Translations under genes and position numbers: made by a program
The notes under the pieces: generated by a model
Database searches by the model: none
What the model was told of the DNA's origin: nothing
The model's input: the letters and a program-made list of their open reading frames with translations, nothing else
In this document: piece by piece, positions 1 to 5,333 of the stretch
Layout of the letters: each line of letters starts with the position of its first letter
Numbering within the stretch: the first letter of the stretch is position 1
DNA from: JBJTIF01 sp046094825
GTDB lineage: Bacteria; Actinomycetota; UBA4738; HRBIN12
NCBI GenBank assembly: GCA_046094825.1
Contig: JBJTIF010000108.1
Span: forward strand, 1 to 6,233
Reading direction: 5' to 3'
DNA length: 6,233 nt

Positions 1-724
1 CCACTCCATCTCGGCCGCGGGGCTCCTCGGTGGAGGCGCGGGCGCACTCCGGCCGGGGGAGGTCTCGCTCGCCCACCACGGCGTCCTCGTCCTCGACGAA
101 CGCGGGGAGTTCCGCCGCGATGCGGTCGAAGGAGTGCGGCAGCCGCTCGAAGACGGCCGGGTGGTCCTCGTCCGTGCGAGCGGTGCCGTCGAATTCCCCG
201 CACGGTTCACGCTCGTGGCGGCTGCGAACCCGTGCCCGTGCGGATTCGATGGGGACCCCGCGCGAGTGTGCCGGTGCACCCCGGTTCGCGTCGCTCAGTA
301 CCGCCAGAAGCTCTCCGGCCCGCTCCTCGACCGCATCGACCTCCGGGTCGTCGTCCCGCGGCTCTCCCGTCAGGAACTCCTCGGCGAGGTGCCGGGAGAG
401 ACCTCGTCGACGATCCGCGAACGGGTTGAGGTCGCCCGCGCGATCCAGCGGAGCCGTTGCGCGCCGTTCGGGGTGGCGTGCAACGCGCAACTGCCGGGAC
501 CGATCGCGCGCCGCGAGGTGCGCCTGTCGCCGGAGGCGCGCGACCTGCTCGCGACGGCCGTCGATCGCATCGGGCTGACCGGGCGGGGGTTCGATCGAGC
601 CCTGAAGGTCGCCCGCACGATCGCCGACCTCGCCGGGAGCGACGCGACGGAGGAGGCGCACGTCGCCGAGGCGCTCGCGTACCGCACGGAGATCGCGCCC
701 GCGTCGATCGCGGCGATCGGATGA
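1..724 (+). CDS. comM: ComM / YifB-type Mg-chelatase-like AAA+ ATPase, C-terminal half (5' end outside window)
   Basis: ComM family proteins are hexameric AAA+ helicases that drive branch migration when incoming single-stranded DNA recombines into the chromosome. About 240 residues are present, read in frame from base 2. Family length is near 500, so the N-terminal domain and Walker A lie upstream. Seen in order: the HSISAAGLLGGG segment; LAHHG followed by a Walker B-type VLVLDE (Asp-Glu at 95-100); RQPLEDGRV; the cysteine signature NPCPCG (from 227) with VCRC shortly after; SGPLLDRIDL, the sensor/arginine-finger region; and the C-terminal helical domain with RALKVARTIADLAGS and EALAYR. The residues after Walker B are LDERGEF, whereas the family usually has LDELPEF. 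The stop overlaps the dprA start (ATGA at 721-724), which implies translational coupling. The family assignment is very secure. A role in natural transformation is inferred from the family and from the adjacent dprA. Confidence 0.95.
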   Translation, partial: HSISAAGLLGGGAGALRPGEVSLAHHGVLVLDERGEFRRDAVEGVRQPLEDGRVVLVRASGAVEFPARFTLVAAANPCPCGFDGDPARVCRCTPVRVAQYRQKLSGPLLDRIDLRVVVPRLSRQELLGEVPGETSSTIRERVEVARAIQRSRCAPFGVACNAQLPGPIARREVRLSPEARDLLATAVDRIGLTGRGFDRALKVARTIADLAGSDATEEAHVAEALAYRTEIAPASIAAIG

Positions 725-1642
725 GGCGCCCCGAGGACGCCGCGCGCTCCCTGCCGATCCGCTACGTGCGGCGCGGTGAGGACGCCTACCCGCCGCAGCT
801 GCTCGAACTCCACGATCCGCCCGAAGGGCTCTTCCTGCAGGGCGAGCCCCTCCCGCCCCGCGAGCGGCTCATCGCGATGGTCGGTGCCCGCGCATGCACG
901 CCGGGTGGCGCTGACATCGCGCGGTCGATCGCGAATGGCCTCGCGGGCGCGGGATTCGCCGTCGTGAGCGGTGCGGCACGCGGGATCGACGCGGCGTCCC
1001 CACGAGGGCTCCCTCGCGGGAGGTGCCCCGACCGTCGCCGTCCTCGGGTCGGGGATCGATGTGCCGTACCCGCGCGGGAGCGCAGCGCTCCTCGAACGCA
1101 TCCGACGGGTGGGCACGGTCGCGAGCGAGTACCCCCCGGGCGTCCCGGCGATGGCGTTCCGGTTCCCCGCACGCAACCGGATCGTCGTCGCCCTGGCCCG
1201 CGCCCTCGTCGTCGTGGAGGGCGAGGAGGGCAGCGGGTCGCTCATCTCCGCAGAGCACGCGCTCGATCTCGGACGTGACGTCTACGCGGTGCCCGGCGCG
1301 GTCACGAACCCGCTCGCGGCGACGCCGAACGCGCTCATCCGTGACGGGGCCGCGCTCGTCCGGGGGGTCGACGACATCCTCGAGGAACTCGGCGTCGCAT
1401 CGCCGCAGACCGGCGTCGGCGCTGCGACGCAGCTCACCCTCGACCTCAACGACCTCGAACGCCGAGCGCTCGGCGCGGTGACCGACCGCGTCCTCCCCGA
1501 GGCCGTGGCCGACGCCGTGGGCCTGCCGATCCGCGAGGTGCTCCCGGTGCTCCTACGGCTCGAACTCGCGGGGCTCGTTCGGACCGTGGGAGGACGCGTC
1601 GAACCGCGCCTGCGCGGCAGGGCCTCCGGGGGTGGGTCTTGA
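721..1642 (+). pseudogene. dprA: DprA DNA-processing protein, interrupted by a one-base frameshift (possibly a sequencing error)
   Basis: DprA (Smf) binds incoming single-stranded DNA and loads RecA during transformation. The first part reads from ATG 721: a YPPQLLEL motif, IAMVGARACTPGG (Rossmann-fold start) and VVSGAARGIDAAS. The frame then breaks at the CCCC run 998-1001. In the next frame the protein resumes with HEGSLAGGAPTVAVLGSGID, YPRGSAALLERI, SEYPPGVPAMAFRFPARNRI, GSLISAEHALDLGRDVYAVPG and NALIRDGAALV, and ends in a winged-helix domain (about 1450-1610) at TGA 1640-1642. Removing one C restores GIDAASHEGS, matching the family pattern GIDAAAHxG, and an uninterrupted protein of about 306 residues. 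Without correction, translation from 721 ends at 1278. Both halves are well conserved, which favours a base-calling or assembly error or a very recent mutation over an old pseudogene. The N-terminus is also short: the usual helical/SAM-like domain before the YPP motif is absent. Confidence 0.88.
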
Positions 1643-1667
1643 AGCTGGGCGTCGGAATTGCTACAAC
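1639..1667 (+). promoter_or_regulatory. candidate sigma-70-type promoter upstream of xerC
   Basis: TTGAAG (1639-1644) and TACAAC (1662-1667) each match four of six bases of the -35 and -10 consensus, and they are separated by exactly 17 bases. They sit in the only true intergenic spacer of the window, where the sequence is locally less GC-rich. A transcript would start near 1674, about 22 bases before the xerC ATG, leaving room for the ribosome binding site at 1686. The match is by eye only; GC-rich genomes contain chance matches of this quality. Confidence 0.35.
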
Positions 1668-1685
1668 GACGCAACCTTCCCCCCC

Positions 1686-1690
1686 GGGAG
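1686..1690 (+). promoter_or_regulatory. ribosome binding site that decides the xerC start
   Basis: GGGAG lies five bases before ATG 1696. This supports the ATG over the in-frame TTG at 1639, which would overlap the dprA stop and add 19 residues of low-complexity sequence that are not part of the family fold. Confidence 0.6.
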
Positions 1691-1695
1691 ACCCG

Positions 1696-2610
1696 ATGGC
1701 CCCCAACCTCCGCGACGCCGAGGTACTCGACCGGTTCGTCCGGCACCTTCGCGACGAGCGCGGCCTCTCGGAGAACACCGTTGAGGCGTACCGGCGCGAC
1801 CTGGGGCAGCTCCTCACGTTCCTCGAACGCGGCCGTACCGCGATCAAGGATGCGACGTACCCGGATCTCCGGCGGTTCCTCGCGCAGCAGGCGACCCTCG
1901 GGTACGCGCGCGCGTCCGTGGCGCGCCGTGTCGGTGCGATCCGCACGTTCTTCCGCTGGGCCCGTCGGGAGGGGATCGTGAGCGCCGACCCGGCATCGCT
2001 CCTCGGTCGGCCGAAGGTCCAGTCCCGGCTCCCGAGCGTGCTCCGCCCCGCCGAGGCGGCCGCGATCGTCGAGGCGCCCGTCGCCGGAACGGACTCCGAC
2101 CCCACGGAGCGCGCGATCGCGTTGCGCGACCGCGCGCTCCTCGAGCTCCTCTACGGATCCGGCCTGCGCGTGTCCGAAGCGACGGGCCTCACCCTCGACC
2201 GACTCGACCTGCGCCGCGGTCGCGTCACCGTCATGGGCAAGGGCTCGAAGGAGCGCGAGGTGCCGATGTCGGACCTCGCCGTCGAGGCCGTCGAGGTCTA
2301 CCTCGAGCGCGGGCGACCGGACCTCTCCGACGGGACGACCGACCTGGTCTTCTTCAACCGCCGAGGCAACCCGATGACACCCCGTGACGCGCGCGCGATG
2401 ATCGCCCGGCTCGCACGCTCGACCGGGCGGCGCATCACGCCGCACACGTTCCGGCACTCGTTCGCGACGCACCTCCTCGACGGCGGTGCGGACCTCCGCG
2501 CCGTCCAGGAACTCCTCGGGCACGCGAGCGTCGCCACGACGCAGCGGTACACGCACGTGTCGAAGGATCGGCTCTTCGAGGCCTACGCGAGGAGCCACCC
2601 GAGGGCGTGA
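1696..2610 (+). CDS. xerC: XerC/XerD-type tyrosine recombinase
   Basis: Xer recombinases resolve chromosome dimers at dif near the terminus, in the cytoplasm, and work with the division translocase FtsK. The protein has 304 residues, the usual size. The N-terminal core-binding (SAM-like) domain spans about residues 8-95, with LSENTVEAYRRDL and the helix ending in FFRWARREG. The catalytic domain follows. All six catalytic positions are visible: Arg158 (SGLRVSE), Lys182 (MGKGSKER), His250 and Arg253 (HTFRHSFATHLL), His276 (LLGHASVATTQ) and nucleophile Tyr285 (RYTHVS). The spacing is the same as in E. coli XerC, shifted by ten residues. The start is ATG 1696 with its GGGAG site. The stop overlaps the next start (TGATG at 2608-2612). 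Chromosomal context beside dprA favours a housekeeping Xer over a phage integrase. XerC versus XerD cannot be settled from this copy alone; position in this gene order favours XerC. Confidence 0.93.
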   Translation: MAPNLRDAEVLDRFVRHLRDERGLSENTVEAYRRDLGQLLTFLERGRTAIKDATYPDLRRFLAQQATLGYARASVARRVGAIRTFFRWARREGIVSADPASLLGRPKVQSRLPSVLRPAEAAAIVEAPVAGTDSDPTERAIALRDRALLELLYGSGLRVSEATGLTLDRLDLRRGRVTVMGKGSKEREVPMSDLAVEAVEVYLERGRPDLSDGTTDLVFFNRRGNPMTPRDARAMIARLARSTGRRITPHTFRHSFATHLLDGGADLRAVQELLGHASVATTQRYTHVSKDRLFEAYARSHPRA

Positions 2611-3434
2611 TGGACGACGAGGTCCTCCAGCCGGACGGAACGTCGGAACGGGCCGACGACCCACGTCGATCGGTCGCCGAACGATCCGACTCCGAGGCCA
2701 GCGCGCCCACGCTCCACCCGCGTGATCGCCTGGCCGAGGACCTCTGGGTAGCGGTCCGGACGCGGGGGGACGCGCGGGCCCTCGATGCGCTCGTCGTGCA
2801 CTACCTGCCGCTCGTCCGCTCGATCGCCCGCCGGGCGAAGGCGATGCTCCCGCCCGCCGCGGACCTCGACGACCTCATCGGGGACGGCACGCTCGGCCTC
2901 ATCGACGCGATCCGCCGGTACGACCCCAGCACCGGACACGCCTTCTCGACGTACGCGACGCTGCGGATCCGCGGCGCGATCCTCGACGGGCTCCGCGCCG
3001 CCGACTGGGCGCCGCGCTCGGTGCGTTCGGCCGCGCGCCAGATCGAACGGGCGACGGAGCAGCTCGAGGGCATGCTGGGCCGCGCGCCCGATGAGGCGGA
3101 GCTCGCGGAGCGGCTGGGGATCGATCGCGAGCTCTGCCATCGACTGCTCGGCGACATCCACCGGTCGTCGGTCGTGTCGCTCGAGGAGTCGGAGACCGAC
3201 CCCTCGGTCGCCGATCCGACGGAGCAGCTCGCCGTCCTCCTCGCCGCTCGCGCCCTCCTGCCGCCCCGCGAGGCGTTCGCGGTCGAACTCCACGATCTCC
3301 TCGGCTACCCCCTCACGGAGGTGGCCCGACGGCTGCACGTCTCGCATTCGCGAGCGTTCCAGATCCACGAGCACGCCCTCGACCTCCTCCGGCGGGCACT
3401 GCGGAGCGAGGACGGGGATGTTCCGGGGTCGTAG
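2610..3434 (+). CDS. sigma-70 family RNA polymerase sigma factor, WhiG/FliA (SigD) class
   Basis: This is a predicted alternative sigma factor of 274 residues. Residues 1-45 are a polar, acidic, probably disordered extension. Region 2 (about 58-133) contains HYLPLVRSIARR, DLDDLIGDGTLGLIDAI, RYDPSTGHAFSTYATLRIRG and AILDGLRAADW. The WAPRSVRS motif (133-140) that follows is diagnostic of the WhiG/FliA class. Region 3 (about 140-205) has GRAPDEAELAERLGI and VVSLEE. Region 4 (about 216-268) begins LPPRE and carries a helix-turn-helix around LTEVARRLHVSHSRAFQIH. That helix-turn-helix departs from the usual class sequence, with Ala-Phe where Val-Ser or Val-Cys is common. The ATG overlaps the xerC stop; a GTG three bases earlier (2607) is possible, with GAGGG at 2601-2605 just upstream. 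In Streptomyces WhiG directs sporulation and in motile bacteria FliA directs flagellar genes. Neither target set is visible here, so the regulon is unknown. No anti-sigma factor is recognisable nearby. Confidence 0.92.
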   Translation: MDDEVLQPDGTSERADDPRRSVAERSDSEASAPTLHPRDRLAEDLWVAVRTRGDARALDALVVHYLPLVRSIARRAKAMLPPAADLDDLIGDGTLGLIDAIRRYDPSTGHAFSTYATLRIRGAILDGLRAADWAPRSVRSAARQIERATEQLEGMLGRAPDEAELAERLGIDRELCHRLLGDIHRSSVVSLEESETDPSVADPTEQLAVLLAARALLPPREAFAVELHDLLGYPLTEVARRLHVSHSRAFQIHEHALDLLRRALRSEDGDVPGS

Positions 3435-3936
3435 CCGGACACGCCGTCGCCGGTCGGTACCGGTGCTCGTCGCGAGCGCGGTGCTCGCGCTCGCGTCGCC
3501 GCGCGCGGCCGTCGCCGCGGGGACGTGGGCCTGGCCCGTGATCGGACCGGTGGTCCGCGCCTACGATCCACCGCGCTCCACGTTCGGATCGGGGCATCGA
3601 GGCATCGACATCGCCTGTCGGATCGGTGCGCCGATCCGTGCGGCCGCCGCGGGGGTCGTCACGTTCGCCGGCAGCGTCGGGGGTCAGCGCTACGTGACGG
3701 TGACGCTCCCGGATGGGAGGCAGGTGACCGCATCGTGGGTCGACGCGATCTCCGTCCGACGCAACGAGGCGGTGGTCGCCGGGCAGGCGCTCGCGACGTG
3801 CGGCGTGGGGCACCCCGGATCCGTCATCTCGCACGTGCACGTCGGGGTCCGGACGCCGGACGGCGCCTACCTCGATCCGCTCACGGTGCTCGCGCCACCG
3901 CGCCTCACGTCGTTCATCCGACTCGCACCCCGGTGA
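3418..3936 (+). CDS. exported M23 (LytM-like) peptidase-family protein
   Basis: M23 enzymes are zinc metallopeptidases that cut peptidoglycan cross-bridges; some relatives are inactive regulators. The 172-residue product has a signal peptide: an arginine-rich n-region (residues 3-12), a hydrophobic stretch (14-26) and an AVA/A cleavage site after about residue 33. The M23 domain follows: TWAWPVIGPVVRAYDPP, GHRGIDIA with zinc ligands His60 and Asp64, the GAPIRAAAAGVVTFAG beta core, and SHVHVGVR with His139 and zinc ligand His141, ending in YLDPLTVL. The central active-site His, usually in a YxHL-type motif, appears to be replaced by Trp107 (ASWVDAISV). Many actinobacterial relatives beside whiG also depart from the motif here, so activity is uncertain. 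Cys67 and Cys128 could pair. The start ATG 3418 lies inside the sigma gene (17-base overlap) with GAGG at 3408-3411, so the two are probably coupled. The product would act outside the membrane. Confidence 0.88.
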   Translation: MFRGRSRTRRRRSVPVLVASAVLALASPRAAVAAGTWAWPVIGPVVRAYDPPRSTFGSGHRGIDIACRIGAPIRAAAAGVVTFAGSVGGQRYVTVTLPDGRQVTASWVDAISVRRNEAVVAGQALATCGVGHPGSVISHVHVGVRTPDGAYLDPLTVLAPPRLTSFIRLAPR

Positions 3937-3955
3937 GGGTGATGGGTGAGGGTGA
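3932..3955. repeat. 11-bp direct repeat, period 13, across the M23/propeller gene junction
   Basis: GGTGAGGGTGA occurs at 3932-3942 and again at 3945-3955, separated by TG. The first copy covers the stop of the M23 gene and supplies the only Shine-Dalgarno-like sequence (GGTGA/GAGG) for the ATG at 3942. The second copy lies inside the predicted coding start. It is short but exact. Confidence 0.8.
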
Positions 3956-5333
3956 CGCGGATCTCCCCGATAAGATGGGGATTCCGACGCGACCTGCGAG
4001 GCCCACGATCCCGAAGCGAACGCTCCGATCCGCATGCGCCGCCGTCATCGCGCTCGTTCTCGCTGCCTCCACTGCCTCCGCGCACACGCCCGCGCCGCCG
4101 TTCGAGATCGCCTGGGAGGTCGACCTCCCGACCCCGGTGAGCGCGCCGGTCGCGATCGGCATGACCGCGGTCGTCGTCGGCCGCGATGCGGTGCTCGGCA
4201 TCGACGAGATGGCGGGGGAGATCGCCTGGTCCATACCGCGGGCCGGGGGATCGCTCCTGCGTCCCGCGGTCGGCTACGTCGACGGGGCGGCCATCGTGGT
4301 CTACGTCGAGGATGCGGAGGCCGCCTCCGCTGCGAGTCCGTCGCCCGATGCGGCGACGCCGGCGGAACTCGTCGCGATCGATCTCGAGACCCGCGCGGAG
4401 CGCTGGCGGGTGTCCTTCGAGGCGGGGTTGCCGGGCGGTGTCCTCGCGTGGGGCGCGAACGCCTACGTCGTGGACGGCGGCGGCACGCTCACCGCGGTGT
4501 CGCTCGATGACGGCACCACCGCGTGGGAGGAGGATGCCGTCGGCGCGGGCGACGCGCCGCCGGTCGGCTTCGAGGACGCGATCTACGTCGCCGGTGCCGG
4601 CGCCTCCGTCGGCGCGGTCCGCATCTCGGCCTTCGACGCCGCGACGGGGGAGCGACGCTGGGCGAAGTCCCCGGAGAGCGCGACCTCGACGACCTCGGCG
4701 CTCGCGGTCGGCGCCGAGGTCGTCGCGTACGCGGGCAACGATCGCCTCCTCCACGTCCTCGAGCGCGCCGACGGCACCGAACGCTGGACCGCCCTGCTCG
4801 GCAACCTCCCCTCACCCGTGACCGCACCGCTCGTCGACGCCGACGCGGTGTACGTCGTCGACTTCGCCGGCACGGTCGGGCGCTTCGACCTCGCGACCGG
4901 CGAGCGCGCGTGGTCGTTCCCGCTCAACGACCTCGTCGTCCGGGCCTCGCCGTTCCTCGCCGAGGACGCGATCGTCGTCGGGACGAGCGGCGGCGACGTC
5001 GTCGCGCTCGATCGCGCGAGCGGACGCCTCATCGCCGACCTCGCGACGGGCGAGGGGCTCATCGGGGGCTTCGCGGTGCCCGAGCACCTCCTCGTCGTCG
5101 CGAAGGGTGGCGCCGATCCCCGGCTCCTCGGTCTCGACACCGACCCGACCGGCGAGCTCCTCGATGTCCCCTCGCCGCTCGAACCCGATCTCCTCGGCCT
5201 CCTCGGCCGCTTCGCGCGCGCCGCCCTCGTCGCCCTCGCGATGCTCGGCGTCCCGCCGCGCCTCGCGCGCCTGCTGCGACGCTCGCGACGCGAGCTCGCT
5301 GCCTCCGATCCGGACGCGGGGGGTGGTGCGTGA
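3942..5333 (+). CDS. exported PQQ/BamB-like beta-propeller repeat protein with C-terminal membrane anchor
   Basis: The protein has 463 residues from ATG 3942, or 452 from ATG 3975. A signal sequence is clear: basic residues 17-29, a hydrophobic run 31-42 and an ASA/H cleavage site after residue 47. The rest is a beta-propeller of the PQQ-enzyme/BamB repeat type. Repeats read as a value strand, 'DxxTGExxW', then a new blade. The marker tryptophans are at 58, 96, 155, 195, 240, 282 and 324, about 40-45 apart, plus a later degenerate repeat (ASGRLIADL), which suggests seven or eight blades. The longer 96-155 interval holds an Ala/Ser/Pro/Asp-rich insert. Residues about 415-438 are a hydrophobic helix followed by an Arg-rich tail, consistent with membrane anchoring with the propeller outside. 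Such folds can be scaffolds (BamB) or quinoprotein dehydrogenases; I see no PQQ-enzyme catalytic signature, so a scaffold or binding role is likelier. ATG 3942 has a GGTGA/GAGG site and lies 5 bases after the M23 stop; ATG 3975 gives a more usual signal peptide but has no ribosome binding site. Confidence 0.85.
   Translation: MGEGDADLPDKMGIPTRPARPTIPKRTLRSACAAVIALVLAASTASAHTPAPPFEIAWEVDLPTPVSAPVAIGMTAVVVGRDAVLGIDEMAGEIAWSIPRAGGSLLRPAVGYVDGAAIVVYVEDAEAASAASPSPDAATPAELVAIDLETRAERWRVSFEAGLPGGVLAWGANAYVVDGGGTLTAVSLDDGTTAWEEDAVGAGDAPPVGFEDAIYVAGAGASVGAVRISAFDAATGERRWAKSPESATSTTSALAVGAEVVAYAGNDRLLHVLERADGTERWTALLGNLPSPVTAPLVDADAVYVVDFAGTVGRFDLATGERAWSFPLNDLVVRASPFLAEDAIVVGTSGGDVVALDRASGRLIADLATGEGLIGGFAVPEHLLVVAKGGADPRLLGLDTDPTGELLDVPSPLEPDLLGLLGRFARAALVALAMLGVPPRLARLLRRSRRELAASDPDAGGGA

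Noticed and set aside
998..1001. Programmed ribosomal frameshifting in dprA
   Set aside because: CCCC is only a four-base run, with no visible stimulatory stop codon or clear downstream structure, and dprA is not known to me for recoding.
971..1642. Independent gene starting at GTG 971 for the second half of DprA
   Set aside because: The first residues (about 971-1000) are out-of-frame DprA core sequence, there is no ribosome binding site, and the product would lack half of the Rossmann fold. A frameshift explains it better.
1639..1695. TTG 1639 as the xerC start
   Set aside because: The extra 19 residues are low-complexity and outside the conserved domain, and ATG 1696 has a good GGGAG site.
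1282..2664. 460-codon open frame on the minus strand opposite dprA and xerC
   Set aside because: It is antisense to two clearly conserved genes and its translation is low-complexity Arg/Glu/Val-rich sequence with no recognisable domain, typical of reverse frames in GC-rich DNA.
3946..3976. Promoter with -10 TAAGAT at 3971-3976
   Set aside because: No reasonable -35 hexamer is found at 16-19 bases upstream, and the implied transcript start would fall after both candidate start codons.
3964..3981. Transcription terminator hairpin between the M23 and propeller genes
   Set aside because: The stem is only five base pairs with an eight-base loop, is not followed by a T tract, and lies within the coding frame of the propeller gene.
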